Shown one piece after another: positions 49,660-58,859 of a DNA stretch of 64,000 nucleotides. Numbering within the stretch: position 1 is the first letter of the stretch; each line of letters begins with the position of its first letter. The notes under the pieces are model-generated. The model was given only the letters and a program-made list of their open reading frames with translations, was not told the origin of the DNA and ran no database searches. Source of the stretch: Actinokineospora spheciospongiae (GTDB lineage: Bacteria > Actinomycetota > Actinomycetes > Mycobacteriales > Pseudonocardiaceae); contig NZ_AYXG01000004.1 of NCBI RefSeq assembly GCF_000564855.1, positions 62,001 to 126,000 of the forward strand, read 5' to 3'. A program made the translations under genes and the position numbers.

Positions 49660-50857
49660 AGGAGCGGGGGAGTGGACCGAGGTAGATCGTGCCGTCGTTG
49701 TCGGTGACGACCCGGTCCAGGGTGTGGTTAATCTCGATCATGTCGGTTCCGGACACGGGTGCGGCGGGCACGGCGGTGCGCAGCAGGGCGAAGAGGTGGA
49801 AGACGGCACTCGTCGGCAGCTGCATCGCGGGGGTGCGCATGCGGTGGCGGGTGAAGGGGTAGGTGAGGACGGTGCCGCGTTCGCCGATCTGGTCGAGGGT
49901 GGTGGTGTCGAGGATCCGGTGAATGATGGTGTCTGTTGTGGATTCAGGGAGGAAGTAGTTCACCCAGGGGTGTGGGCACAGCCAGTCCCCGATTTCGCGC
50001 ATCCGCCGCTCACCGTCGCGCAGGCGGGTGGCGAAGGCGTTGTAGTCGAGCTCTTCGTACTCCCGGTCGTCGAAGCTCAACGAGGTGAGATCCGCCGGAG
50101 CATCGGTTGCCTTCCCGGGGTACTGCACGAACTCCAGTTCGTAGCGCCAACCGTTGCCGGTCCACTTCGCCTGGCCTTCGAGGTAGTCGGCGTCCGGGAG
50201 GGTCATCGCGCGGCGCTGGTCGGCCAGGAACGCCGTCAGCGAGGTGTAGTGCAGGACGTGCCGCCGGATGGTGTCCGGGGTGGGTGTGAGGGGCAGGACG
50301 GCGGTGGTGATCACACCGTGGCGGCCACGGCCCGCGCGGATCGAGTCAAAGACCGCGCTGTTCCGTTGAGGTGAACACGTCACCAGGTCGGCGTCCGGCG
50401 TGACGGCGTCGAGCGCGGTCACGTTGTCGGTCTGGGCACCGTACTTGTGGCTTGCGCCGCCGATGCCGCCGACGGAGAGCGTGCCACCCACCGACAGGCC
50501 GAGGTAGTCGGTCAGGACGGGCGGTGTCATGCCGACGCTGAGCGCGGTGTCGAGCACGGTGTACCAGGTTGCCCCTGCCTCGACGACCATGCTGTTGCCG
50601 TCGACGTCGCGCACCTGCGACATCTTCTCCATGTCGAGGATGAAACCGCCCTCGACCTGTGCTTGTCCTGCGGTCGAGTGCCCCTGCCCTCGTGCCAGCA
50701 GCGGCAATCCGAGCTGGTGTGCCTCGCGTACCGCTTCGGTCACCTCGTGCTCATCGGTCGGGGTGAACACCGCCTCGGGGATGTCGTGGATCCTGTGCCC
50801 GAAGTCGTCTGCCGCCCGTGCGAACACCGGGCCGTCGGTGATCGGTTCCAGTGCCAT
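49658..50857 (-). CDS. FAD-binding oxidoreductase (cytokinin-dehydrogenase/BBE-like)
   Basis: The 399-residue protein has the PCMH FAD domain: VFTPTDEHEVTEAVREAHQL, RGQGHSTAGQA with His60 (the position that carries covalent FAD in cytokinin dehydrogenases), then ATWYTVLDTALSVGM and LSVGGTLSVGGIGGASHKYG. A substrate domain follows (LEGQAKWTGNGWRYELEF) and a late PHPWVNYFLPES. It should oxidise a small molecule with O2; similarity to the cytokinin dehydrogenase type is by motif only. ATG 50857 directly follows the stop of the STAND regulator gene, so the two are one transcript. Confidence 0.85.
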   Translation of the reverse strand: MALEPITDGPVFARAADDFGHRIHDIPEAVFTPTDEHEVTEAVREAHQLGLPLLARGQGHSTAGQAQVEGGFILDMEKMSQVRDVDGNSMVVEAGATWYTVLDTALSVGMTPPVLTDYLGLSVGGTLSVGGIGGASHKYGAQTDNVTALDAVTPDADLVTCSPQRNSAVFDSIRAGRGRHGVITTAVLPLTPTPDTIRRHVLHYTSLTAFLADQRRAMTLPDADYLEGQAKWTGNGWRYELEFVQYPGKATDAPADLTSLSFDDREYEELDYNAFATRLRDGERRMREIGDWLCPHPWVNYFLPESTTDTIIHRILDTTTLDQIGERGTVLTYPFTRHRMRTPAMQLPTSAVFHLFALLRTAVPAAPVSGTDMIEINHTLDRVVTDNDGTIYLGPLPRS

Positions 50858-53161
50858 TCAGCCACCCCCTGGGATCGACACCTGCTCCTCCCGCAGCCGT
50901 TCCAGCTTGCCACGGACAGTGCTCGCGCGGGGGTCCTGCAACTCCTCGAAAGCGTTTGCCGCGTCCTGCCACGCCGCACTCGCCAGGTCTGGGCTCCCTT
51001 TGCGCTGTTGGAGGTCGCCCAGCGTGGTCATCGTTTGGGCGTAGCCCCAGCGGTCGCCTATCTCGCCGAGGATGGTTCCCGCGTGGTGCAGGGATTCGAT
51101 GGCGCTGGGCCAGTCCTCCAGGTCGGAGTACACCGCGCCCAGCTTCTCCAGCGAACATCCCTCGGCCTGTCGATCCCCGAGTTCGCGAAGCACCTCGACC
51201 GCTTGGTGGTGGTAGTCGATCGCCGTGCGGTGCTGACCGAGAAGGCGGCAGGTGTCGCCGAGGTAGGACAGGGCGATGGCCCACCCCCACCGGTCGCCGA
51301 GGTCGGCGAACCCGTGCATGGCGCGGGCGAAGTGGTGGGCTGCGTGCCGGGGCTCGGTCAAGGCGGCGTAGCACCGGCCCAGTCCTACCCTGCTCCACGC
51401 CTGTCCGCTCCGGTCGTCGATGGAGCGGCGGACCCGCAGCGCCTCGTCGTAGAACCGGATGGCGGTGCGGGGCTGTCCGAGGTCGATGTGGGCGTTGCCC
51501 AGGTTATTGAGGATCCACCCCTGCCTGGCCGCGTGGCCTTGGCGGCGGGCGACATCGAGGCTCAGCATGTGGGCCCGGGTCCACAGCGACCAGGGCTTGC
51601 GGCGGTAGAAGTAGTCGCACAGCACCGCGGGCATCGCCGTCGCGACCTGGACGAAACCCTGCTCGGCGGCGACCCGGGTGACCACGGCCAGGTTCTTGAG
51701 CTCGTCCTCGCACCACGTCGACGCGGCGTCGATGTCGTCGAAGGTGATCGGCGTGACCCCGGTGACCGGGTCGTCGAGAATAATCGGCTCACGCTGGGGG
51801 GACAGGCTGTGCATGGCGGCTGCTGCCGTGTGCAGGTACCAGTCCAGGACGCGACCGAGCGCGGCGCGTCGATCGCCCTCGGACTCCTCGATCTCGGCCC
51901 GTTCACTCGCGTAGAGGCGGATGAGGTCGTGGAAGCTGTACCGGCCGAGGTCGGGTTGCTCCAGCAGGTGGGCGTCGACAAGGCGGTCGAGCCACCGCTG
52001 GGTTTGCTGTGTCGTCGCCCCGGCGAGCGCCGCCGCGGCGTCGAGGCCGAAGGTCGGGCCCGGGTGCAGGCTGAGCATGCGGAACAGGCACGCCGCCTCG
52101 GCAGGCTGGGCCACGTAGGACCAGGAGAAGACGGCGCGGATGGTCGTGCTCTCGTCCCCACCGGCGGACAGCGCGTCGAGGCGCCGGGAGCGCGAGGACA
52201 TGATGCCGGTCAGGCGGGGCAGGGCGAGGTGCTCGTGGTTGGTCACCCGTTCGGCGGCGATCCGCAGCGCCAGGGGCAGACCGCCGCACTGCCTGGCCAG
52301 CTCGTGGGCCGCCTCTTGGTCGTCTGTCACCCGGCGCCCCACCACCAGGGTCAGGAGCGCCACGCCCTCGGCGTCGGAAAGGGGGGCCAGGGTCAGCCTG
52401 ACGGCGCCGTCCCGAGCGCAGAGCCCGCCGAGCCTTGTCCGGCTCGTCACCACCACCAGGCACCCGGACGACGACGGCAGGAGGGGGCGGACCTGGTCGG
52501 AATCCACCGCGTTGTCCAGCACGAGCAGCACCCGCTGGTTGCGCAGCATGGTCCGCAGGCTCGCCGCCCTCGCTTCCAGGTGCCCAGGGACTGCTTCGGG
52601 CGGCATTCCCAGGGCGAAGAGGAAGTCCTGCAGCACGTCTGCGGGGTCCGCGGGCTTGTTCGACGGGTCGTGACCGCGCAGGTTCGCGAACAGGGTGCCA
52701 TCCGGGTAGCGATCCGCGATGTCGTGCGCCCAAGCGACCGCGAGGGCTGTCTTACCGATACCCGCCGGGCCGTCGATGCCGATCAGCGGCATCCACTTCC
52801 CGACCGTGGCTCTGCCCACCTCGTCGGTCATCTGCCGCATGCTGGTGTCCCGGCCCACGAGGAATCGGCTCCGCACCGGCAGTTGGGCCGGCCTGAGCCG
52901 GCTTCGGCGATCCCGCTTCCGTGCCGTCGACAGCATGCGGGTGAACAGCCCATCGGTTTGCAGCGCGTCGTCGCACGCCACCGCGAGAGCCTCATTCGGC
53001 TGGCGGACACCGTTCTCGACGTTGCCGAGATGGCTCCGGCTGAAGTTCGTCAGCCTCTGCAGGTCTGTCAACGACAGACCCTGCTCGGTCCGCACACGGC
53101 GGAGTGTCGAGCTGAATGACTCGCCCACTTCAACCCCCGATCGTCTTCTGCTGTCTTCCAT
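50858..53161 (-). CDS. STAND ATPase regulator: XRE HTH, NB-ARC, TPR
   Basis: The 767-residue protein has an N-terminal XRE domain (RTEQGLSLTDLQRLTNFSRS, then VENGVRQPNEAL), an NB-ARC ATPase (IGIDGPAGIGKTALAVAWA; VLLVLDNAVD; VVVTSRTRLGGL; CGGLPLALRIAAER), a winged-helix part (GRYSFHDLIRLYASERAE) and C-terminal TPR repeats (NNLGNAHIDLGQPRTAIRFY, LSYLGDTCRLLGQHRTAIDY). This is the layout of actinobacterial AfsR-like STAND regulators, with XRE instead of SARP. It probably controls the FAD oxidoreductase gene directly downstream. Its ATG lies in the centre of an inverted repeat. Confidence 0.9.
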   Translation of the reverse strand: MEDSRRRSGVEVGESFSSTLRRVRTEQGLSLTDLQRLTNFSRSHLGNVENGVRQPNEALAVACDDALQTDGLFTRMLSTARKRDRRSRLRPAQLPVRSRFLVGRDTSMRQMTDEVGRATVGKWMPLIGIDGPAGIGKTALAVAWAHDIADRYPDGTLFANLRGHDPSNKPADPADVLQDFLFALGMPPEAVPGHLEARAASLRTMLRNQRVLLVLDNAVDSDQVRPLLPSSSGCLVVVTSRTRLGGLCARDGAVRLTLAPLSDAEGVALLTLVVGRRVTDDQEAAHELARQCGGLPLALRIAAERVTNHEHLALPRLTGIMSSRSRRLDALSAGGDESTTIRAVFSWSYVAQPAEAACLFRMLSLHPGPTFGLDAAAALAGATTQQTQRWLDRLVDAHLLEQPDLGRYSFHDLIRLYASERAEIEESEGDRRAALGRVLDWYLHTAAAAMHSLSPQREPIILDDPVTGVTPITFDDIDAASTWCEDELKNLAVVTRVAAEQGFVQVATAMPAVLCDYFYRRKPWSLWTRAHMLSLDVARRQGHAARQGWILNNLGNAHIDLGQPRTAIRFYDEALRVRRSIDDRSGQAWSRVGLGRCYAALTEPRHAAHHFARAMHGFADLGDRWGWAIALSYLGDTCRLLGQHRTAIDYHHQAVEVLRELGDRQAEGCSLEKLGAVYSDLEDWPSAIESLHHAGTILGEIGDRWGYAQTMTTLGDLQQRKGSPDLASAAWQDAANAFEELQDPRASTVRGKLERLREEQVSIPGGG

Positions 53162-53178
53162 TCACGTGAAGACAGCAG
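53148..53178 (-). promoter_or_regulatory. Inverted repeat centred on the start codon of the STAND regulator
   Basis: CTGCTGTCTTC (53148-53158) and GAAGACAGCAG (53168-53178) are exact complements around nine bases that include the CAT/ATG start (53159-53161). No ribosome site is visible upstream, so a leaderless transcript is possible. As an operator it would permit autorepression by the regulator's XRE domain. Confidence 0.6.
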
Positions 53179-53648
53179 GCCTCTTCTGCTTCACCGCTCG
53201 GCCGTCGAAACTCGGATATGTGAAACGACGTTGCGGCGCTCCGCCCCAGGTCACAGTAGGTCGGCCAGCTGGCTTGAGGTCGGAATCAGGTCACATCCCA
53301 AAACACTTCACCTGTTCGGGTGACGGGGTGATCGGAGACGATCAACGGCATTCACAACGAGTTACAAGCGCCTTGATCGCATTTCGTCCAACTTTCAAAA
53401 AGATCACCATGGTGCTATGCGTCGAAATTGAGGCAAATCGGGCAATCGGCTGGACTCGCCTGCCGTTGCCCTTCGTGAGCCCACGGCCGCTGCCGCGCTG
53501 ACCGACACCACCACATCGCACCATTTATTCCCCTCCGCTCATGTTCCTCACCAGGGACAGGCGGCTACCAGCCATGTCGGAAAACGGGCCTACATAGCCA
53601 TCCGCGAGGACCTCACATCCCGAGGTCCGCTCAGCAGAGGAAACGACC
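53179..53648. other. Divergent intergenic region before the Tad operon
   Basis: About 470 bases without a supported gene between the leftward STAND regulator and the rightward sigma-like gene. Bases 53380-53440 are locally AT-rich. AGAGGAAACGACC before ATG 53649 is the ribosome site of the Tad operon's first gene. No clear -35/-10 pair could be fixed. Confidence 0.4.
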
Positions 53649-54641
53649 ATGACACTCTCCGTCCACGACGTCACCGTCGAGTGCGAGCGCCACCAGCGCC
53701 TCGACCGTGCTGCGCTCACCGCCTTGGCGCCCACCGCCGCCGATGGGCACCGCGCCCACCTGGCATTGCACCTGAACCCGGAGGACGGAACACCGGTGTT
53801 GCGGGCTCGACGGTGGGCGGGCCAGATCGCCACCGCGCGCTTGGTGGTCTTGGCCGAGCCGCTGACCCGGGCCACGGTTGCTGCGCTGCGCGCCTCCTGG
53901 TGGTCCCGAACCGCGGTGGCGGGGGCCGAAGACGTGGTCGCGGTCGCCCGTGCCGCGGTGGTCCAGGGAGTGTGGATGTACGACCCTGGCCGCAGTTCGG
54001 GGCCGGATTACCTGCGGACGTGGATTGTCGAGCACGTCAAACGGCACCTCGCCACGGTGGCGTACCCGGTCACGGTGCCCGCGCGGGTGCACCGCAGGTT
54101 TTTGCGGATCGCGGCGATCCGCGCCCGCTTGGCGGTCGAGTTGGGGCGCCCGCCCGAGGACGTCGAGATCCTCCAGTGTGCGGGGGAAGCGGTGACTCAA
54201 GCTGATCTCGATGACGAACGCCGTACTCGCGCGGTTCGCGCACGGGTGGTGACCGCCGAGCCCGAGGCTGCGGACCCCCGTGCTGTCGCTGCGCTGGAGG
54301 TCGCTGAGAACGCCGCGGGGGAGGCGGGATGGGTGATGGCGGTGCGGTCGTTGGGCCTGACGGCCTCCGAGATCGAGATCATCGCCCGCCACGTCGGTCT
54401 GCCGCCGTACGAGGATCTCGACGACCGTGACCGGTCTGAACGGGCGGTGGCCGCCCACATCGGCGTGCCGCGTTCCGCGGTACGCCGCGTGCTGGCCTCG
54501 ATGCGCGCGGACCTGGGGACGCCGGGCGGCCCGTTCCACCACCTGATCAGCCGGATGCCCCCTGGTGATCAGGAAGGGCTCGGGCTGACCCGGTTTCTCC
54601 ACCTCCTCGATACCGCCCCGTACGAACCGGCCCGTTCGTGA
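53649..54641 (+). CDS. Sigma-70-family-like protein heading the Tad operon
   Basis: Of 330 residues, the part after 100 follows a sigma factor: region 2-like DPGRSSGPDYLRTWIVEHVK, region 3-like PVTVPARVHRRFLRIAAIRA with ELGRPPEDVEIL, and region 4-like AVAAHIGVPRSAVRRVLASM. The first 100 residues (HLNPEDGTPVLRARRWAGQI and on) are not sigma-like. It may direct RNA polymerase to the pilus genes, or be a domesticated DNA-binding protein. Start ATG 53649 with AGAGGA upstream. The next gene starts 21 bases after its stop. Confidence 0.7.
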   Translation: MTLSVHDVTVECERHQRLDRAALTALAPTAADGHRAHLALHLNPEDGTPVLRARRWAGQIATARLVVLAEPLTRATVAALRASWWSRTAVAGAEDVVAVARAAVVQGVWMYDPGRSSGPDYLRTWIVEHVKRHLATVAYPVTVPARVHRRFLRIAAIRARLAVELGRPPEDVEILQCAGEAVTQADLDDERRTRAVRARVVTAEPEAADPRAVAALEVAENAAGEAGWVMAVRSLGLTASEIEIIARHVGLPPYEDLDDRDRSERAVAAHIGVPRSAVRRVLASMRADLGTPGGPFHHLISRMPPGDQEGLGLTRFLHLLDTAPYEPARS

Positions 54642-54662
54642 TCGAGGCCGGGAGGCGTGCTG

Positions 54663-55085
54663 ATGTTGGTCGCGTTGTTCTCGGTCAAGGGCTCGCCCGG
54701 AGTGAGCACACTGGCCCTCGGCTTGGCGGTCGGTTGGCCCGCGACGCAGCGGGTGCTGCTGGTCGAGGCCCGACTGCCGGTGTCGCGCCCACTGGTGCTG
54801 CCGATCGGTGACGGGCACCCCGCCGAGCGGATCGCCCGAGAGGTGGACATCCATCCGCTGGGGCGCGTTCCTGATGATTCGCGAGGCGCGGCTGTGCTGG
54901 GCGGGCGCCATGCACCGTTCGATCGGCGTTTCGGGGGAACCGCCGCCACCGCGCTGGGGCGGGCCGCGCACGGGATCGCCACCGTGCTGGCTGCACACCC
55001 GTGGCCGCCGACCTCGGCCACCACACCGGCACCCGCGGGCTGTGCCGAAGCCGACCTCGAGCCGCGGCCGATCCGCGCTTGCTGA
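54663..55085 (+). CDS. Truncated CpaE/TadZ-like protein with internal deletion
   Basis: The 140-residue protein has the start of the CpaE-like protein at 59573 (LFSVKGSPGVSTLALGLAV against its SLKGSPGATTFAVALAARWP) and a matching later part (IDGHP-type region, then HPLGRVPDDSRGAAVLGGR against CPLGRVPEDPSGAAVLCGR). About 150 residues of the middle, including the nucleotide-binding and dimer parts, are missing, while the frame is kept. ATG 54663 has GGGAGG upstream, so it is probably translated. It could be a dominant partner of full-length CpaE, or a remnant. Confidence 0.7.
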   Translation: MLVALFSVKGSPGVSTLALGLAVGWPATQRVLLVEARLPVSRPLVLPIGDGHPAERIAREVDIHPLGRVPDDSRGAAVLGGRHAPFDRRFGGTAATALGRAAHGIATVLAAHPWPPTSATTPAPAGCAEADLEPRPIRAC

Positions 55086-55124
55086 CCTCGCTCGATTTCG
55101 TTAGTGCTGTGAAAGGGGAGTTTC

Positions 55125-56264
55125 GTGCCGGAATTCTGGATTGTCCTGTGGTGGCGTCTGCTCGCGTTCGTCGCCGCGGTGGTGCTCAGCCTGTCCGGGT
55201 GCACCGCCACCGTCGTGGGCACGCCTGTCGCGCAGGGCGAAGCGAACGGCGAAGCCGAGGTCGTCGCCTCGACGGAGGACCTCTCCGCCGAGGCGACGAC
55301 CGCGGCGGGCCAGGCGGGTGCGTCGGTGCCGCCGCGGGAGGGCACCGAGCAGGTCGCCGCGTTGTTCTCGGTGATCCGTCAGGTCGACGTGTGCGCGCTG
55401 CACGACCCCGCCGCGGCGGCGGTGGTCGTCGGGATGCAGCCGGATGACCTCATGCCCGGTGACAGCCTGAGCAGTTGCGTGCTGCAACTCGTCCCGGGCC
55501 CTCGGGATTTGCCCGCGTGGAGGCTGAAGGTGACCGCCGGGGTGGAGCTGTCGGACAAGACCCGCCGCGAGTCCACACCGGAAACCCTCGACGGGGTGGA
55601 CTTCCTGCACCTGCCCGACCTGGATGGTGACGGCAAAGCCTGTGTCTATGACCGGCCGATGGGGGAGCGGGCGGCGTTGCATCTGATCGTGCGCCAGGAG
55701 GGCACCGAGGCCCAACCCAAGACCGCCTGCCAGGTCGCCAAGGAATATCTGACCGCGGTCGCGAAGTACTGGCGTGAACCGGCGACGTGGGCCGACGCGG
55801 TGAGCACCCCCGCTCTGCCGGTGGCGACCATCGACCCCTGTGCCGGACTCGACGCCGCCACCGCCGTGTACGGCAAACCGGTGCGCTCTCGTATGGAAGA
55901 CCCCCACCGCTGCACGGTCTACCCGCAGACCGCCGCCCATGGTGACCCGATCGGCGGGGTGGTGTCGGTGACGGTCGGCGTCGACACCGACCCACGCGCC
56001 ACCCTCACCGGCACCGCCTCGGCCGACTACACCGCGGTGAGCATCGCCGGACGCCCCGGCGTGTCCAACATCCTCAACCCCGGCGGCGGACCGAGCGCCT
56101 CGGGCACCTGCTACGTCACCGTCGTCGCCGACGACAAGATCGAGATCCGCCAGGACATCACCAACCCCGACCGGCCGACCTCGTACCCGGTGATCGAGGC
56201 CCGCTCAGCCGACTGCCAGATCGCCACCAAGGCCATCGAGGGCCTGCTCTCCCAACTCCACTGA
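55125..56264 (+). CDS. Secreted lipoprotein
   Basis: The 379-residue protein starts at GTG 55125 behind AAGGGGAG. A signal helix (LLAFVAAVVLSL) leads to a lipobox LSGC, so it should be anchored outside the membrane. The mature part has two related halves, each with a Cys pair and a conserved opening (VDVCALHDPAAAAVV and IDPCAGLDAATAVYG). This resembles the DUF3558-type duplicated fold. Function unknown; it is first of three lipoproteins in a Tad-type operon. Confidence 0.75.
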   Translation: MPEFWIVLWWRLLAFVAAVVLSLSGCTATVVGTPVAQGEANGEAEVVASTEDLSAEATTAAGQAGASVPPREGTEQVAALFSVIRQVDVCALHDPAAAAVVVGMQPDDLMPGDSLSSCVLQLVPGPRDLPAWRLKVTAGVELSDKTRRESTPETLDGVDFLHLPDLDGDGKACVYDRPMGERAALHLIVRQEGTEAQPKTACQVAKEYLTAVAKYWREPATWADAVSTPALPVATIDPCAGLDAATAVYGKPVRSRMEDPHRCTVYPQTAAHGDPIGGVVSVTVGVDTDPRATLTGTASADYTAVSIAGRPGVSNILNPGGGPSASGTCYVTVVADDKIEIRQDITNPDRPTSYPVIEARSADCQIATKAIEGLLSQLH

Positions 56265-56284
56265 ACCACCCCGAGGAGACCACA

Positions 56285-56989
56285 ATGGACATCCGCGTGT
56301 TCGTCGGTGCAACCACAGCCGTGCTGATCGCCGGCGCCGTGGTGGCCTGCACCAGCGACCCGGGCACCGATGCGGCCGGGCGTGCCGGATCCGGCGTCGC
56401 CGGGGCGCCGAGCGCCACTGCTGAGACCGGCGGCGACGACGCCGTGCGCAGGCGCGCCGGCCGTGCCGAAGGGTCGATCGTCTACGGCGACCTCAACGGC
56501 CCCGAGAAGGCCAGTGAGGTCGGCGCCCCGTTCGACCCGTGCACCACCCCCACCTGGGCGGACCTGCCCGCCGAGGTGCGGCCCACCGACGGCAAACCAC
56601 ACTCCCCGACCATGCAGACACCCGGGGACAAGGACCTGTTCGCGGTGGGCTGCCTCTTCGACAACAGCGGCAAAATCATCATCTCCGCGGGAGACGCCCC
56701 CGCCCGCCAAGACGGCGGCAGGTTCCAGGTCCAGGTCGTCTGGGGCACCGAACTCGACGCCGACCCAGCCCACCACCAAGGCTCCACCGGCACATCGTGG
56801 AACGGCAAACCGGGCCTCATCGAAGCCCTGCCCGAAGATCCCACGTTCGGCAAGCAGTGCATCGGCCTGGTGGCTCTGAGCACCGGTGTCGCCGGGGCAC
56901 TGGTCAGCAACAGCCAGTTCCCCGCCGTGGACCCCTGCACGGTCATCAACGCCGCCCTCACCGCCATCACCGCGAAGACACCCCGATGA
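56285..56989 (+). CDS. DUF3558-like lipoprotein
   Basis: The 234-residue protein has a signal (VFVGATTAVLIAGAVVAC) with the lipobox VVAC. After a Gly/Ala-rich linker the mature domain shows the DUF3558 pattern: FDPCTTPTWADLPAEV near the start, VGCLFDNSGKIIISAG in the middle and VDPCTVINAALTAITA at the end. It is outside the membrane. It lies 20 bases after the preceding lipoprotein gene. Families of DUF3558 proteins are common beside actinobacterial secretion and conjugation loci; function unknown. Confidence 0.8.
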   Translation: MDIRVFVGATTAVLIAGAVVACTSDPGTDAAGRAGSGVAGAPSATAETGGDDAVRRRAGRAEGSIVYGDLNGPEKASEVGAPFDPCTTPTWADLPAEVRPTDGKPHSPTMQTPGDKDLFAVGCLFDNSGKIIISAGDAPARQDGGRFQVQVVWGTELDADPAHHQGSTGTSWNGKPGLIEALPEDPTFGKQCIGLVALSTGVAGALVSNSQFPAVDPCTVINAALTAITAKTPR

Positions 56990-57138
56990 CCACGACTTGC
57001 CCGACAGAGGCTGCCGTGGTGATGTCGGTGACAAGGTCGTCGGGGCGGATCCGAACCTTGGTCGATGGGCTCGGTGATGCGGCCAAGACCGGTGGCACGA
57101 CAGGCGAGACGATCATCACGGAAATCGGGGGTTCGCAC

Positions 57139-57720
57139 ATGCCGATGGGACATCTTCACTCGTGGGCCGGTCGCGCGTTCGTCGGCGCAATGAGCATCGC
57201 GGTTCTCGCCGCGTGCAGCTCGGGCAACCCGCCGAGCCCGGCCTCCGAAACGCCGAGTCCGACGCCGACGACCTCGTCGAGCCCGAGCACCTCGCTGTCC
57301 CCAGACGAGCAGGCCAGGCAGAACGCCCTGACTGCCTACCGAGGCATGTGGGACGACTTCGCGGAGGCAGGCACGACTTCGGATTGGCAGTCGCCCAAAC
57401 TCGGGCAGCACGCCACCGGTCTCGCGTTGACGAACCTGTCCCGCGGCCTGTACGCCGACCACTACAACGGCCTGGTCACCAAGGGGCAACCGGTCCTCAA
57501 CCCGGCCGTGTCGTCGGTCGAACCCGCAGACGACCCCAAGAAAATCGTTGTTTCCGACTGCGGTGACTCGACGAACTGGTTGAAGTACCGCGCCGACAAC
57601 GGGCAACTCTCCGACAACGAACCCGGAGGCCGCCAGGCGATCAACGCCATCGTCGAAAAGCAGACCGACGGTTCATGGAAGGTCTCAGACTTCGGAGTGC
57701 ACGACGTGGGGACGTGTTGA
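57139..57720 (+). CDS. Small secreted lipoprotein
   Basis: The 193-residue protein has signal WAGRAFVGAMSIAVLAAC with the lipobox LAAC followed by a Ser/Pro/Thr linker (SPASETPSPTPTTSSS). The mature domain (LTAYRGMWDDFAEAGTTSDW, then IVVSDCGDSTNWLKYRADNG) recalls the SnoaL/NTF2-like secreted domains of actinobacteria. ATG 57139 was chosen to put the signal peptide at the N-terminus; the open frame upstream overlaps the previous gene. Role unknown, probably at the cell surface. Confidence 0.72.
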   Translation: MPMGHLHSWAGRAFVGAMSIAVLAACSSGNPPSPASETPSPTPTTSSSPSTSLSPDEQARQNALTAYRGMWDDFAEAGTTSDWQSPKLGQHATGLALTNLSRGLYADHYNGLVTKGQPVLNPAVSSVEPADDPKKIVVSDCGDSTNWLKYRADNGQLSDNEPGGRQAINAIVEKQTDGSWKVSDFGVHDVGTC

Positions 57721-57722
57721 CC

Positions 57723-58745
57723 ATGCGACGCTTCGCAACCACCACCGGTGTCATCGCCGCGAGCCTGCTCGGCCTCACCACTCCCGCCTTGGCGGACGGC
57801 GGTTGGGGAAACACCATGTGCAGTCAGGTCCCCACCCCCTCGTGCGAGCTGGGAGTCGGCGGCAACGGCAACAACGGGCGACCCGACGGCCCCCCAGGCC
57901 AGGGTGGCAACACCCCGCACCGACCCGACACCGGCAACAACCCAGGCACCGACACGTCCGACAAGCCCGGTGACTCCGTCATCGGTGGCGACTCGACCCT
58001 GGCGAGTTGCTCGTATGTGAAGAGCGACTACCAGCCACCTGCCGGTGGCGTGGTGACCGCCGCGCACAGGCCACCGGCGAGCAGCGGCGGGGTTGTCCAC
58101 GCCGCGGTGTCCCGGCCGGTGGCCGTCCGGGCGCAGGCGGCGCAGCCGGGTCAAGGCCCGGGTGCGTGGTACGTGTGGAAGTGCACCACCGAAGGCGTCA
58201 CCGACGGGCTTTACCGGCCGCCTGTGTGGATCGCCGACGGCCAGCAGCCGGGTCCGGCTCTGTTGCCCTCGCCCGCGGAGTTGGCGCAGGTGGCGCGCAA
58301 GCAGTTGCGGCTTCCCTCGCCGAGGATCGCGGCGAACCCGGTGGGGGAGCAGTTGGTGAACCTGCCGACCTGGATGTGGCTCGCCGGCGGCTGGGGTCCG
58401 GTCTCGGCCACGGCTGCGGTGCCCGGGGTGTCGGTGACGGCGGTCGCGATGCCTACGTCGGTGACCTGGTCGATGGGTGATGGTTCCACCGTCACTTGCA
58501 CCGGTGCCGGAACACCCTACGTGGCCGGTGCGGACCCGACGGCGCCCTCACCGGATTGCGGGCACGTCTACCGCCGCTCCTCGGCGAGTAGGCCGGGGCA
58601 GGCGTACCCGGTCACCGCGACCGTGCACTGGACGGTGACCTGGTCCGGCGCGGGTCAGGGCGGGACGTTCCCGGACATGACCACCACGGGTGAGACGACC
58701 TTCCGCGTGGCGGAGTCGCAGGCGCTGAACAACAGCGGCGGCTGA
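57723..58745 (+). CDS. Secreted PKD-like protein of the Tad operon
   Basis: The 340-residue protein starts at ATG 57723, three bases after the previous stop. It has a signal peptide (TTGVIAASLLGLTTPALA, cut after ALA), a Gly/Asn/Pro-rich low-complexity segment, then a folded part with WSMGDGSTVTCTGAGTPY and a late TATVHWTVTWSG, as in PKD-type beta domains. It has no membrane anchor beyond the signal. Proteins of this kind accompany actinobacterial Tad loci; it may be a surface or pilus-associated adhesin. Confidence 0.7.
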   Translation: MRRFATTTGVIAASLLGLTTPALADGGWGNTMCSQVPTPSCELGVGGNGNNGRPDGPPGQGGNTPHRPDTGNNPGTDTSDKPGDSVIGGDSTLASCSYVKSDYQPPAGGVVTAAHRPPASSGGVVHAAVSRPVAVRAQAAQPGQGPGAWYVWKCTTEGVTDGLYRPPVWIADGQQPGPALLPSPAELAQVARKQLRLPSPRIAANPVGEQLVNLPTWMWLAGGWGPVSATAAVPGVSVTAVAMPTSVTWSMGDGSTVTCTGAGTPYVAGADPTAPSPDCGHVYRRSSASRPGQAYPVTATVHWTVTWSGAGQGGTFPDMTTTGETTFRVAESQALNNSGG

Positions 58746-58859
58746 GCACCACCCCTGCCTCCCCGTGAGGCCCAATCCACAGCGATGACCACCTGTTCCG
58801 CGCGCTGATCGGCATCCGGCGACGCGGCGCACTACCCCCATGCCTGTTGGAGGTACCGC

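Noticed and set aside
50447-53119. 890-codon plus-strand frame opposite the STAND regulator
   Set aside because: The minus strand carries XRE, NB-ARC and TPR motifs; the plus frame is a shadow with no motif.
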